NCBI RefSeq assembly: GCF_014640295.1
Contig: NZ_BMGR01000004.1
Span: 186,001-250,000 of the forward strand
DNA length: 64,000 bases
Direction: 5' to 3'
From: Paenibacillus abyssi
GTDB taxonomy: Bacteria; Bacillota; Bacilli; Paenibacillales; Paenibacillaceae
Both the position numbers and the translations under genes were made by a program. The notes under the pieces were generated by a model. The model saw only the letters and a list, made by a program, of their open reading frames with translations. It was not told the DNA's origin and did not search any database. Within the stretch, counting starts at the first letter, position 1, and each line of letters begins with the position of its first letter. Below are positions 28,402 through 36,449 of this stretch, in pieces.

Positions 28402-29562
28402 TTACAAACTTGGTCCAATCCGGTTAATGCTGAACTCCTGATGCCCCAAAATTTCCGCCTTCGTCAGCTTGCCATCAGCTACTTCCTGAATTTCCTGCCA
28501 AATACGGTCACCGCTTGACTGTAAACTCATCGTGCCGGACAAAATATCACTGACATCAACATCCATGTTATCTTCCATATGCATGAACATTTTTTTGTTG
28601 CCTGTGATTTTTATAACCGGCACAACAGCAGCGCCTGTCGGTGTCCCGCGGCCGGTCGTGAAGCATACAATATGAACGCCGCCCGCTGCCATGCCGGACA
28701 CGCACTCGATATCGTTACCTGGAGAATCCATGAAGTAAAGCCCTGTCTCAGGAATGTCCTCCGCATATTCAATCACGCCCTTAATCAGAGCGGTTCCGCA
28801 TTTGCTGATACAACCAAGTGATTTCTCCTCAATCGTGGAAAGACCGCCCGCAATATTGCCGGGACTTGGATTGCCGCCGCGCATATCGGCGCCCATCCGG
28901 TCAACCTCTTTCTCAAAGCGGTCCACGATATGGTACAGCTTCGCCCGCGTCTCTTCCGTTGCACAGCGCTCCGCCAGCACATGCTCAGCACCGATGATCT
29001 CTGTCGTCTCCCCAATGACAATCGTTCCGCCGCTTTCAATTAACGCATCCGCCGCCACGCCTAGCGCCGGATTGGAGGCCAGACCGGAGGTTGCGTCCGA
29101 GCCGCCGCATTTTACGCCGACCTTCAGCTTGCTTAGCGGCACAGGGACCCGCTGCTGTTTATCAAGCTCTGCCTTCATCTTGCGCGCGAGCTCCACACCA
29201 TGCTGAATCGCTTTCACCGAGCCGCCAACGGATTGAATATCAAACACTTCAACAGGTTTACCGGTTTTGCGGATTTCTTCCGCCAGCGCGATCGGATCGA
29301 CGACTTCACAGCCAAGAGAAATAATAATAACGCCGCCGACATTCGGATTTTTCCCCGTCCCGGCCAGTACTTCAAACGTTCGATCCTTGTCGGCTCCGAT
29401 CTGGCTGCAGCCGTGCTGATGGGTAATCGCAACCGCATCGGGTACCATTTGCACAATTCTGCTGCACACCTGATTCGAGCAAATAACCGTTGGAATAATA
29501 AGCAAATGATTGCGAATCCCGATATCTCCGTTAGGCCGTACGTATGCTTGAATCGTTCTCAT
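28402..29562 (-). CDS. UxaA-family sugar-acid dehydratase, large subunit
   Basis: A 386-residue protein equal to the C-terminal domain of altronate/galactarate dehydratases. Signature parts are RPNGDIGIRNHLLIIP, THQHGCSQIGADKDRT, KCGGSDATSGLASNPALG, and GNPSPGNIAGGLSTIEEKSLG. The N-terminal SAF domain is encoded by the preceding gene, as in two-subunit members such as sulfolactate sulfo-lyase and L-fuconate-type dehydratases. It would remove water from an aldonate to give a 2-keto-3-deoxy acid. AGGAGG is 7 nt before the ATG, and the two genes overlap by ATGA, which suggests coupled translation. Confidence 0.88.
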   Translation of the reverse strand: MRTIQAYVRPNGDIGIRNHLLIIPTVICSNQVCSRIVQMVPDAVAITHQHGCSQIGADKDRTFEVLAGTGKNPNVGGVIIISLGCEVVDPIALAEEIRKTGKPVEVFDIQSVGGSVKAIQHGVELARKMKAELDKQQRVPVPLSKLKVGVKCGGSDATSGLASNPALGVAADALIESGGTIVIGETTEIIGAEHVLAERCATEETRAKLYHIVDRFEKEVDRMGADMRGGNPSPGNIAGGLSTIEEKSLGCISKCGTALIKGVIEYAEDIPETGLYFMDSPGNDIECVSGMAAGGVHIVCFTTGRGTPTGAAVVPVIKITGNKKMFMHMEDNMDVDVSDILSGTMSLQSSGDRIWQEIQEVADGKLTKAEILGHQEFSINRIGPSL

Positions 29563-29885
29563 GCGTGCGCCTCCTTTACGGCTTGGTCTCCGCGGCCGCG
29601 AATCCCTTCGATATTGTGCACATGAACATGCTGCCCCTGCTTAATATCGATTGTCGCCCGTCCGATGACTTCGCCGTATTTTCGTACATCCTTACCGTTC
29701 ATAATGTCTTTTACCGCTATTTTATGTCCAAATGCAACGTCTTCCAGCAGCTCAATGCTAAGAAGATCTTCACCCCTTCGAATCCGTGCGGTTTCTCCCT
29801 TAGCCAGGTCGCGTAAAGCGGTTGCAACATGATCCCTTTCATCAACCACCAATGCGTCTGCTCCAGCTTGGATTTCTCCAGCCAT
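29559..29885 (-). CDS. UxaA-family dehydratase, small SAF-domain subunit
   Basis: A 108-residue SAF-domain protein: DALVVDERDHVATALRDLAKGE, LLEDVAFGHKIAVKDIMNG, DVRKYGEVIGRA and the C-terminal HVHVHNIEGIRGRGD, the metal-binding edge of UxaA N-domains. It pairs with the large subunit in the next gene (4-nt overlap). ATG is preferred over a TTG two codons upstream; AAGGGG is 9 nt before it. Splitting of UxaA into two genes is known for several sugar-acid and sulfolactate enzymes. Confidence 0.88.
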   Translation of the reverse strand: MAGEIQAGADALVVDERDHVATALRDLAKGETARIRRGEDLLSIELLEDVAFGHKIAVKDIMNGKDVRKYGEVIGRATIDIKQGQHVHVHNIEGIRGRGDQAVKEAHA

Positions 29886-29903
29886 ATTCAACAGCCCCTT
29901 TTC

Positions 29904-30788
29904 CTAAACTTCCGCAACCATGCGGTTCGTGATCGAGCCGAGCTTTTCGATTTCGATCGTTACGACGTCGCCATCCTGCAGATAAACCTGCTTCTCCAGC
30001 GGATAACCGAGTACAACGCCCTCCGGTGTCCCCGTTAAAATGATGTCTCCAGGCGACAACGTAAGATGCTGCGAAATGTAGCTCACGATCTCATCTACCT
30101 TAAAGATCATATCGGACGTGTTGGAGTGCTGGCGCACCTCACCGTTTACAATACATTTAATCTCCAGCTCATTCGGATCTCCGACTTCATCGGCAGTGAC
30201 CAGATAAGGCCCCAGCGGGGAGAAATCATCGCAGATTTTGCCTAACATCCATTGCGGCGTGCGAAGCTGAAGGTCACGGGCCGACAGATCGTTCACGCAG
30301 CAGTAACCGAATACATGGTCAAGCGCATTCTCTTTCGTTAAATATTTCGATTCTTTGCCGATGACAATAACGAGCTCCGCTTCGTAATCAACCTTCTGAG
30401 AAACCTTCGGAAGCGCCACATCATGTCCGTGGCCGGTTAACGTATTGGAAAATTTGTTGAACAGAATCGGGTATTCCGGAATCGGCGCATTCGTCTCCTC
30501 CGCATGCTTGCGGTAATTCAAGCCAACGCAGATGATTTTACTTGGGGCCGTTACGCAAGGAGCCAAAGTCAACTCCGATTCATCAAGTAATGCCCTTTCT
30601 CCGGCCAGTGCCTGATCTGCCAAACGCTGCAGCGCCGCAATGGCCTTACTCCCTCCATTTATAACTTCATGCACATTTAATGGTACTTCTGCCTGCTCCA
30701 CTGCCGCCGCGGCAACATCAATGACGCCTTTATCCGTATGAATGCCTAATTTATACTGCTGATTTTCAATAAAAGTTAATAATTTCAT
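29904..30788 (-). CDS. Fumarylacetoacetate-hydrolase-family enzyme
   Basis: A 294-residue FAH-fold metal enzyme: ICVGLNYRKHAEETN, the acidic ligands in DYEAELVIVIG, FGYCCVNDLSARDLQ, and the C-terminal TGTPEGVVLGY. Family members hydrolyse or decarboxylate diketo acids. Next to an SDR and a UxaA-type dehydratase, the best fit is a 2,4-diketo-3-deoxy sugar acid hydrolase (LRA6 type) that releases pyruvate and a hydroxy acid. AAAGGGAG precedes the ATG. Substrate is inferred from neighbours. Confidence 0.87.
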   Translation of the reverse strand: MKLLTFIENQQYKLGIHTDKGVIDVAAAAVEQAEVPLNVHEVINGGSKAIAALQRLADQALAGERALLDESELTLAPCVTAPSKIICVGLNYRKHAEETNAPIPEYPILFNKFSNTLTGHGHDVALPKVSQKVDYEAELVIVIGKESKYLTKENALDHVFGYCCVNDLSARDLQLRTPQWMLGKICDDFSPLGPYLVTADEVGDPNELEIKCIVNGEVRQHSNTSDMIFKVDEIVSYISQHLTLSPGDIILTGTPEGVVLGYPLEKQVYLQDGDVVTIEIEKLGSITNRMVAEV

Positions 30789-30813
30789 CGTTTACTCCCT
30801 TTCCATAATATAA

Positions 30814-31587
30814 TTATGCATTCTTGCCGAATACAACGCCTCCATCGATATAAAGCGGAGAGCCCATCATAAATTTCGATTCGTCCGAGGCAAGGAACAG
30901 CGCCGCTTGCGCCACATCCTCCGGCGTCCCGAGTTCACCGCTCAATTGGCGCGTTTTGATCGCGGCAATCGCTGCTTCCGGATCATCATACGAATTTTTC
31001 AGATATTGCTCGACAAACGGCGTGAGTATCGTTCCGGGCAGCAGCGCGTTCACCCGAATGCCATAGCCCGCGTAATCCACCTGCATCGATTTGGTCATCG
31101 CCAGCACTGCGCCTTTAGTCGCTGCATATGATACGCGTCTAGCCAAGCCCATCTCTGCAACACAAGAGGACATGTTAATAATACTGCCGGATTTGCGCTC
31201 CATCATATGAGGAACAATATACTTGCTGGCAAGGAACACGCCTTTGATATTTATATCCATCACTTTATCCCAAACATCAGGCTCGATCTCATGCAGTGCG
31301 CCGACACCGCTTACACCGGCATTATTGAAAAGCACATCAATTTGTCCGTAATGCCGCAGCGCTTCAGCAGCCATCGATTGTACGCTCGGAGCATCGGTTA
31401 CGTCCGCTTGAATAAAGGTGGCGTTACCGCCGTTTTCGGTAATTTCCTGTACCGTCTCCTGCCCTTTAACGGCATCCAGATCGTTCACAATGACAGATGC
31501 GCCCTGCTGCGCGAACAACAGCGCTGTGCTTTTGCCTATTCCTGATCCCGAACCGGTAATCAGGACAACTTTTCCTTGCAGTCTCAT
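30814..31587 (-). CDS. SDR-family sugar-acid dehydrogenase
   Basis: Classical 257-residue SDR: ITGSGSGIGKSTALLFAQQG, NDLDAVKG (Asp suits NAD), NNAGVSG, catalytic Ser in MSSCVAEMG, Tyr/Lys in YAATKGA, and the C-terminal GSPLYIDGGVVFG. In this operon it probably oxidises a 2-keto-3-deoxy acid to its 2,4-diketo form, as 2-keto-3-deoxy-L-fuconate or -rhamnonate dehydrogenases do. AAGGAG lies 10 nt before the ATG, 18 bases after the IclR gene. Confidence 0.88.
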   Translation of the reverse strand: MRLQGKVVLITGSGSGIGKSTALLFAQQGASVIVNDLDAVKGQETVQEITENGGNATFIQADVTDAPSVQSMAAEALRHYGQIDVLFNNAGVSGVGALHEIEPDVWDKVMDINIKGVFLASKYIVPHMMERKSGSIINMSSCVAEMGLARRVSYAATKGAVLAMTKSMQVDYAGYGIRVNALLPGTILTPFVEQYLKNSYDDPEAAIAAIKTRQLSGELGTPEDVAQAALFLASDESKFMMGSPLYIDGGVVFGKNA

Positions 31588-31605
31588 TAGAGCCTCGCTC
31601 CTTCA

Positions 31606-32382
31606 CTATTTCGCTATGGACATGCTTTGTGGTTGGGCGCACTGCGACAGCTGCTGAGCCAGCTTGCGAATTTCCGCCTGTGCAAGCTCATGTTTTACTT
31701 CCCATTGATGCTGCGGCATGGAACAGCTGACAGCAGCAATCACTTCCCCTCCTACACCTCTGATCGGTGCAGCGACACAGCTAAAGCCGATAACAGCCTC
31801 CTGAAGATCAAATGCGACGCCTTCCACGCGAATCTCGGAGATCTGCTTAAACAGCTCATCTCTCGTCTTGATGGAGTTAGCCGTCCCGCCTGAGAGTCTT
31901 GCCTCCGGATATAAACTCGCCAATTCAGGCTCGCTTAGTCCGGCGAGCATCGCCTTGCCAAGCGCTGTTCCATGCGCCGGCAGCTTCATCCCCGGATCCG
32001 AAGCTAATCTTACCGGTGAAGGCGCTTCCTCTTTGGCTAAATAAAGCACATGATCGCCTTCCAGCTTCGCAAGCTGAATGGTTTCCCCGATCCGCAGTTT
32101 AGTCATGAATGCTTCTTGATGGAACAAAGAGATAAGATCGAATTGCCGGAAGTACGTGCTGCCGATCAATCCGAAGAAAGAGCTTAGGGCATAGGTATCC
32201 CCTTTATCTTTGGCGATCCATCGCAGCTCCTCCATCGTATGAAGCAGGGAAAACATCGAGCTCTTATTGATGCCGAGCTGCTTGGAGAGATCGATCAGCT
32301 TGAGCTGATGCGGATGCTCAGCTATTAATTCAATAACACGAGTTGCCTTATCCAAAGCCGGAACCCAATATTTCTTCTCCAT
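31606..32382 (-). CDS. IclR-family transcriptional regulator
   Basis: A 258-residue regulator with an N-terminal winged helix (ATRVIELIAEHPHQLKLIDL, LGINKSSMFSLLHTMEE) and a GAF-like effector domain (LPAHGTALGKAMLAGLSE, GVAFDLQEAVIGFSCVAAPI). IclR proteins respond to small acids such as pyruvate, keto-deoxy acids or aromatic acids, which matches the operon it leads. GGAGG sits 4-5 nt before the ATG. A 20-bp palindrome just upstream is a likely autoregulatory site. Confidence 0.9.
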   Translation of the reverse strand: MEKKYWVPALDKATRVIELIAEHPHQLKLIDLSKQLGINKSSMFSLLHTMEELRWIAKDKGDTYALSSFFGLIGSTYFRQFDLISLFHQEAFMTKLRIGETIQLAKLEGDHVLYLAKEEAPSPVRLASDPGMKLPAHGTALGKAMLAGLSEPELASLYPEARLSGGTANSIKTRDELFKQISEIRVEGVAFDLQEAVIGFSCVAAPIRGVGGEVIAAVSCSMPQHQWEVKHELAQAEIRKLAQQLSQCAQPQSMSIAK

Positions 32383-32400
32383 TGCTCCTCCAATGCAATT

Positions 32401-32420
32401 TGGTTTACTATAATAAACCA
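32401..32420. promoter_or_regulatory. Palindromic operator before the IclR operon
   Basis: TGGTTTA-N6-TAAACCA, seven perfect paired bases each side, 18 bases upstream of the IclR start codon. A second inverted repeat, ATATGA-N5-TCATAT, lies at 32433-32449. Position fits an IclR-type operator overlapping the promoter. Confidence 0.55.
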
Positions 32421-32489
32421 GGTTTATAATTTATATGATTTCATCATATCACCGGATTTTTTGGTGGTCAATCATCAAATCAATCACTC

Positions 32490-32531
32490 AAAAAAAAGAT
32501 CCCGCCTTGCAGTGTAGACAAGGCGGGATCT
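32490..32531 (-). terminator. Terminator of the spoVA-type operon
   Basis: Perfect 13-base stem (AGATCCCGCCTTG / CAAGGCGGGATCT, 9-nt loop) followed by eight T residues on the minus strand, just past the lipoprotein gene. Confidence 0.9.
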
Positions 32532-32543
32532 GATTGATATCAA

Positions 32544-33089
32544 TTACCGGGCGTTCGGGAATATACGTTGGATCATCTCGTTAAACTGTTGGAAAAAACC
32601 AGAGATCGGCTTTCCTTGTCCTACATCTGCCACGTACTGATTGACACGGTCAAAAAATTCCGGATTGGTCGATACATATACTTTTTGGATGCTTGGATCG
32701 GTGGCCCGGACTTTATCAGCAATTTCTTTTTCCAGCTCCGGAGTAATGTCGCCTTGATTGGCACCCATACGGTCTGCATCAACAGCCGCTGCTACATAGG
32801 CATTCCGTCTTGTGATCAATACATTTGCTTGTTTTACACCTTTTATGCGCACGATCTTTTCTGCTGCTTTATCAGCTATTTCAACACGATCGCCGGTATT
32901 ATCATTATCCCTGCGCGGTTGATTTTGAATCTGCTGCATTCGGGTACCTTGCTGTTGGACATTATTTGTGCCATTTGTACCGTTAGTGTCATTGTTGTCA
33001 TTCGGGTTGTTGTTCATGCAGCCTGCGGCAAAAACTGAAATCGCGATCAGCATTAAAACAGCCAACCATTTATGTTTTTGATTTAACAC
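32544..33089 (-). CDS. YhcN/YlaJ-family sporulation lipoprotein
   Basis: A 181-residue lipoprotein: hydrophobic leader WLAVLMLIAISVFAAGC with lipobox Cys, an Asn/Thr/Gly/Asp-rich linker, then the YhcN/YlaJ domain (VEIADKAAEKIVRIKGVKQA, VLITRRNAYVAAAVD, ADKVRATDPSIQKVYVSTNPEF). Members reside in the spore inner membrane. I prefer GTG at 33089 because AAGGGG lies 8 nt before it; a GTG three codons upstream is too close to the site. It follows spoVAEb by 60 bases and has its own sigma-G-like promoter in the gap. A relative is part of the spoVA-2mob operon. Confidence 0.88.
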   Translation of the reverse strand: MLNQKHKWLAVLMLIAISVFAAGCMNNNPNDNNDTNGTNGTNNVQQQGTRMQQIQNQPRRDNDNTGDRVEIADKAAEKIVRIKGVKQANVLITRRNAYVAAAVDADRMGANQGDITPELEKEIADKVRATDPSIQKVYVSTNPEFFDRVNQYVADVGQGKPISGFFQQFNEMIQRIFPNAR

Positions 33090-33118
33090 ATTATTCACCC
33101 CTTCTTATGATCTTCTGT

Positions 33119-33148
33119 TATTATGCTTTCTAGCGGCTCTGTTCATTC
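33119..33148 (-). promoter_or_regulatory. Sigma-G-type promoter of the lipoprotein gene
   Basis: GAATG, 18-base spacer, CATAATA on the minus strand: a complete match to the forespore sigma-G consensus as I recall it (GHATR-N18-CATWHTA). It lies between the spoVAEb stop and the lipoprotein start. Confidence 0.7.
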
Positions 33149-33149
33149 A

Positions 33150-33500
33150 TTATCCTTTCGGCTTGACAAACAGTGATGCCATAAAAGAAAAGATGATTGC
33201 GGCGGAGATACCGGCGCTGGTCACTTTGAATATACCGGTAATAATGCCAATACCGCCGCTGCTTTTCAACTCCTCCAATGCACCGTGCACCAAGGCATTG
33301 CCAAAACTGGTTATCGGCACGCTTGCTCCTGCGCCCGCAAATTGAATGAATGGATCGTACAGTCCTAATCCGTCCGCGATTGCTCCGGCGACAACGAGCA
33401 ATGTCATCGTATGAGCCGGATCCAGCTTGAATACATCAAAACAGATTTGTCCGATTACACAGATGGCTCCACCTATAACAAACGCCCAAAAATAAATCAT
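33150..33500 (-). CDS. spoVAEb: Stage V sporulation protein AEb
   Basis: A 116-residue membrane protein of the SpoVAC/SpoVAE family, part of the spore inner-membrane channel for Ca-dipicolinate. Hydrophobic segments are [37 protein letters not shown] and the last [12 protein letters not shown]; the central [24 protein letters not shown] motif is diagnostic. It overlaps spoVAD by ATGA, and GGGGTGG lies 7 nt before its ATG. Confidence 0.93.
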   Translation of the reverse strand: MIYFWAFVIGGAICVIGQICFDVFKLDPAHTMTLLVVAGAIADGLGLYDPFIQFAGAGASVPITSFGNALVHGALEELKSSGGIGIITGIFKVTSAGISAAIIFSFMASLFVKPKG

Positions 33501-34516
33501 GTGTTTTCCACCCCGCTCTCGATCGATACAGCGTGCGCGATGCAGGGAATGCTTTCTCCTTGCTGATAAGACAGTGGCGATAACAGCGCTCCTGTCGCCA
33601 CCACTAATATTCGGTTCAGTTCACGATTCCGCAGTTTTTTAAGTAAATGGCCATAGGTTACGACGGCTGAGCATGCACACCCGCTCGCTCCGGCTTGCAC
33701 CATTTGCTTCTCGTAATCATAGATCATCATACCGCAATCCTTATAGACCGTCTGCTGCATCGGAATGTGATGCTTTTTGAATAAATCGTTAGCAATTTCA
33801 TAGCCTACCTTGGATAGATCTCCCGTCACAATCAGGTCATAGTGCCCGGGTTCAATCCGAAAATCACGGAAATGAGCCTGAATCGTATCTACCGCTGCGG
33901 GTGCCATCGCAGCCCCCATGTTAAAAGGATCCGTCATGCCCATGTCGATAATCCTTCCGATTGTCGCCGAAGTGACATAGGGTCCTTCCCCTTTCTGTGC
34001 AATAACACTGGCACCTGCCCCGGTAACGGTAAATTGCGCGGTAGGAGGCTTCTGTGAGCCATATTCCGTGGGATAGCGAAATTGCTTTTCTACAGAAGCA
34101 TTATGGCTGGACGCACTGGACAACGCATATTTCGCCGAACGCGAATTGACAAGATTAGCGGCGATTGCCAAGCTTTCCATTGAAGTAGAGCATGCCCCGA
34201 ATATCCCGATATAAGGAATCGCCAGCGTCCTGGCGGCAAAGCTGCTGCTGATGATTTGATTCATCAGATCGCCGCCGACAAAAAAATTAATCTGCTCTTT
34301 TGTCAATCCGGCATTTTCGACGGCCAGCTTAGTCGCTTCCTCCATGAGTGTCCGCTCCGCTTTTTCCCAGCTGTCCTGCCCCATTCTTAAATCACCGTGA
34401 ATGATGTCAAAATCGTTGGCTAACGGACCTTGCCCTTCAAACGGGCCCACCACGGTCGCTTCTGCAAGAATGGTTGGCTTATTCTCAAACAGCCAGCTTT
34501 GATGACCTTTCAGCAT
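33497..34516 (-). CDS. spoVAD: Stage V sporulation protein AD
   Basis: A 339-residue soluble protein with a thiolase-like fold ([58 protein letters not shown]). SpoVAD binds dipicolinic acid and works with SpoVAC and SpoVAE in loading it into the forespore. The thiolase-like Cys in GACSTS is retained, though SpoVAD is not known as an enzyme. ATG (MLKGHQSW) follows AGGGGG by 9 nt and the spoVAC stop by 2 nt. Confidence 0.94.
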   Translation of the reverse strand: MLKGHQSWLFENKPTILAEATVVGPFEGQGPLANDFDIIHGDLRMGQDSWEKAERTLMEEATKLAVENAGLTKEQINFFVGGDLMNQIISSSFAARTLAIPYIGIFGACSTSMESLAIAANLVNSRSAKYALSSASSHNASVEKQFRYPTEYGSQKPPTAQFTVTGAGASVIAQKGEGPYVTSATIGRIIDMGMTDPFNMGAAMAPAAVDTIQAHFRDFRIEPGHYDLIVTGDLSKVGYEIANDLFKKHHIPMQQTVYKDCGMMIYDYEKQMVQAGASGCACSAVVTYGHLLKKLRNRELNRILVVATGALLSPLSYQQGESIPCIAHAVSIESGVENT

Positions 34517-34518
34517 GC

Positions 34519-35004
34519 TCAAGAACCCCCTACGGCTGCCGGATTAAAGATCCAATGAAGAATACCGACAATAAAAGCCGCGACGGTACCGAAAACAATG
34601 ACCGGGCCGGCAAGCTTGAACATTTTCCCGCCGACGCCCAGCACATAGCCTTCACTGCGGTGCTCCAGCGCTGCCGAAGCCATCGAGTTCGCGAACCCGG
34701 TCACCGGAACCGCAGAGCCCGCTCCTGCCCACTGCGCGATTTTATCGTAGACGCCAAGACTCGTGAGTATAACAGAAAGCAGAATCATTACGGCCACGGT
34801 GGGGTCACTTGCTTTCTTCTCTGTGAAGCCGGCCCAATGAACAAACATCTCTTGTACCGCTTGACCGATTAAGCAGATCGTACCGCCGGCAATAAAAGCC
34901 CTGAAGCAATTTTTAACAACCGGCCGGGCCGGCTCCCTTTTTTTGGCTAGCTCCTGATATTCCTGCTGGACCGGCGTCAGTTTTTTCTTTTTTTTGTTTG
35001 CCAT
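34519..35004 (-). CDS. spoVAC: Stage V sporulation protein AC
   Basis: A 161-residue membrane protein that in Bacillus forms the mechanosensitive part of the dipicolinate channel. A basic N-terminus MANKKKKKLTPVQQEYQELA precedes hydrophobic segments CFRAFIAGGTICLIGQAV, VAVMILLSVILTSLGVYD and VIVFGTVAAFIVGILHWIF; the central QWAGAGSAVPVTGFANSMAS is the family hallmark. GGAGG is 8 nt before this ATG; an ATG two codons upstream is too close to the site. It follows the 2Duf gene by 15 bases. Confidence 0.93.
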   Translation of the reverse strand: MANKKKKKLTPVQQEYQELAKKREPARPVVKNCFRAFIAGGTICLIGQAVQEMFVHWAGFTEKKASDPTVAVMILLSVILTSLGVYDKIAQWAGAGSAVPVTGFANSMASAALEHRSEGYVLGVGGKMFKLAGPVIVFGTVAAFIVGILHWIFNPAAVGGS

Positions 35005-35019
35005 GATCATTTCCTCCAA

Positions 35020-35880
35020 TTAGCGGTGTAAGATCGGTTTAACGTCCGAAATCACATTCTGCAATTGCTTCGCGCATTGTTCGTACATTTCTTTGGCCTG
35101 TTTACTCTCAGTTGCCAGGCCGAACATTTCCAGGTCCGCTTCACATTTTTTCAATGTGGCATATAATGCAGCTTTTTTTTGAGGTACAGGCACTTTAATC
35201 TGATCATCAAACAGATCGACAAATAATTGTCCATAAGAGTCGACTTGACCCACAAACACATTGTCGACGGAAACACCTAACTTCTCCAATTCCGTATTCA
35301 ACCATGCCCGGTTTAATCCGATGGTTGCGAGCGGTTCATCCATAATCTTGCCATCCAAAATGACCGCTTGAGGTTCTTGTTCAGGTCCGACTTTAATGCC
35401 TAGATGCTTTGGGGTCATCGGTTGGTTTTCTCTTCTGAGCAGCACATTCACTTCACCGCTTGGTTCGATCACCGCGAATTCAACATCGGCCACCTTAAAA
35501 ATATTTTTACTGCGCAGTTGTTCCAACAGCTCTTCATTGGTTAGACGTTCTTTTTTCAAATTATCTTCCATTATTTTTCCGTCTTTGATTAGCGTCGTTG
35601 TTGTGCCGTCAATCAAATTTCGCATCGTTTTACTTTTGAGCTGCAGCAATTCAATTCCTAAGGAAACGCCGACCCAAACAATAAGCGATACAATACCCAA
35701 ATACCATGTTGCCTCAAGGTCCAATGAGATATATGCGGCCAAGCTGCCGATCGTAATTCCCGTAATATACTCAAACAAGGATAACTGGGAAATTTGCCGT
35801 TTCCCCAAAAGCTTCGTCATAAAAAAAAGGATGACCACGGACAACAACGTACGCAGTGCCACTTCAAGCCATGCCTGCAC
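35020..35880 (-). CDS. 2Duf protein: DUF421 membrane domain fused to DUF1657
   Basis: A 286-residue protein with three N-terminal membrane segments (LRTLLSVVILFFMTKLLG, YITGITIGSLAAYISL, WYLGIVSLIVWVGVSLGIEL), then the YetF/YcaP-type DUF421 cytoplasmic domain (TTLIKDGKIMEDNLKKERLT, VADVEFAVIEPSGEVNVLL, KHLGIKVG), and a C-terminal DUF1657-like helical unit (ALYATLKKCEADLEMFGLAT). This fusion is the '2Duf' protein of spoVA-2mob, which helps raise spore wet-heat resistance. I chose GTG (VQAWLEVAL) because AAAGGAGG lies 9 nt before it; a longer frame starts inside that site's upstream region. Confidence 0.88.
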   Translation of the reverse strand: MQAWLEVALRTLLSVVILFFMTKLLGKRQISQLSLFEYITGITIGSLAAYISLDLEATWYLGIVSLIVWVGVSLGIELLQLKSKTMRNLIDGTTTTLIKDGKIMEDNLKKERLTNEELLEQLRSKNIFKVADVEFAVIEPSGEVNVLLRRENQPMTPKHLGIKVGPEQEPQAVILDGKIMDEPLATIGLNRAWLNTELEKLGVSVDNVFVGQVDSYGQLFVDLFDDQIKVPVPQKKAALYATLKKCEADLEMFGLATESKQAKEMYEQCAKQLQNVISDVKPILHR

Positions 35881-36007
35881 AATTTGATTCCTCCTTTGAT
35901 CAAGAATCGAGAACACTTATTCACATTCCAAATTATTTGTCAAAATCGAGCAGATCAACCGAACAATCATTACCCTGAACAGGGAAAAGCAGGAGTGCGG
36001 CATGCAT

Positions 36008-36037
36008 GTATAATTACGCCTGAAATGAGTTATATTA
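36008..36037 (+). promoter_or_regulatory. Candidate sigma-G promoter of the DUF1657 gene
   Basis: GTATA, 18-base spacer, TATATTA: the -35 matches the forespore consensus fully and the -10 differs at one base (T for C). Confidence 0.45.
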
Positions 36038-36069
36038 CTGTTCGTTAACAGGGAAGGGGGGTGACATCG

Positions 36070-36276
36070 ATGACAATCGGATCTGACGTTAAAACATGCG
36101 TCGCTTCATTGAAAAGCGCGCAGGCCAGCCTTGAACAATTTGCTCTGGGCACTCAAAATCAAGAGGCAAAAACACTCTTCACTAACGCGGCTCAGCAAAC
36201 ACAACAAATCGTGGATCAAGTGCAAAACCGTGTTACACAATTGGAGAATGAAGAACCCCAATATAAAGGTTTCTAA
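36070..36276 (+). CDS. DUF1657 small spore-associated protein
   Basis: A 68-residue all-helical DUF1657 protein: TIGSDVKTCVASLKSAQASLEQFALGTQNQEAKTLFTNAA-type pattern, seen here as SDVKTCVASLKSAQASLEQF and AKTLFTNAAQQTQQIVDQVQ. It is homologous to the C-terminal unit of the divergent 2Duf protein. Free-standing DUF1657 genes are regular parts of spoVA-2mob. The ATG follows AGGGGGGTG by 6 nt. Here it is transcribed away from the rest of the cluster instead of within it. Confidence 0.85.
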   Translation: MTIGSDVKTCVASLKSAQASLEQFALGTQNQEAKTLFTNAAQQTQQIVDQVQNRVTQLENEEPQYKGF

Positions 36277-36305
36277 GCGGAATTCCTTTGTTGTAACTGA
36301 TCCTT

Positions 36306-36351
36306 AAAAAGGGTTGTCCCCTAGGTCTAATTAGACCTTCTGGGACAACCC
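36306..36351. terminator. Nested-palindrome terminator
   Basis: GGGTTGTCCC / GGGACAACCC stem enclosing the perfect palindrome AGGTCTAATTAGACCT, so a long cruciform is possible. T-run (five) only on the minus strand, though it lies just past the plus-strand DUF1657 gene. Confidence 0.6.
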
Positions 36352-36397
36352 CCTATAAAAAGTTCCGCTAAATCCATTTTTCATACTGTTCTTTGAC

Positions 36398-36427
36398 TCT
36401 ATAAATCGTTTATAATATGTCATATTA
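36398..36427 (+). promoter_or_regulatory. Candidate forespore promoter before a small ORF
   Basis: CATATTA matches the sigma-G -10 consensus; a -35 of CTATA (one mismatch, spacer 17) precedes it. The -10 lies within an ATAATAT-N3-ATATTAT inverted repeat. Confidence 0.35.
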
Positions 36428-36449
36428 TGTCGATTAAGGCGGTAGCAAC

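Noticed and set aside
32544-36276. Transposon ends or integrase that would mark the spoVA-type cluster as mobile
   Set aside because: I looked for transposase-like frames and flanking inverted repeats and found none within the window.
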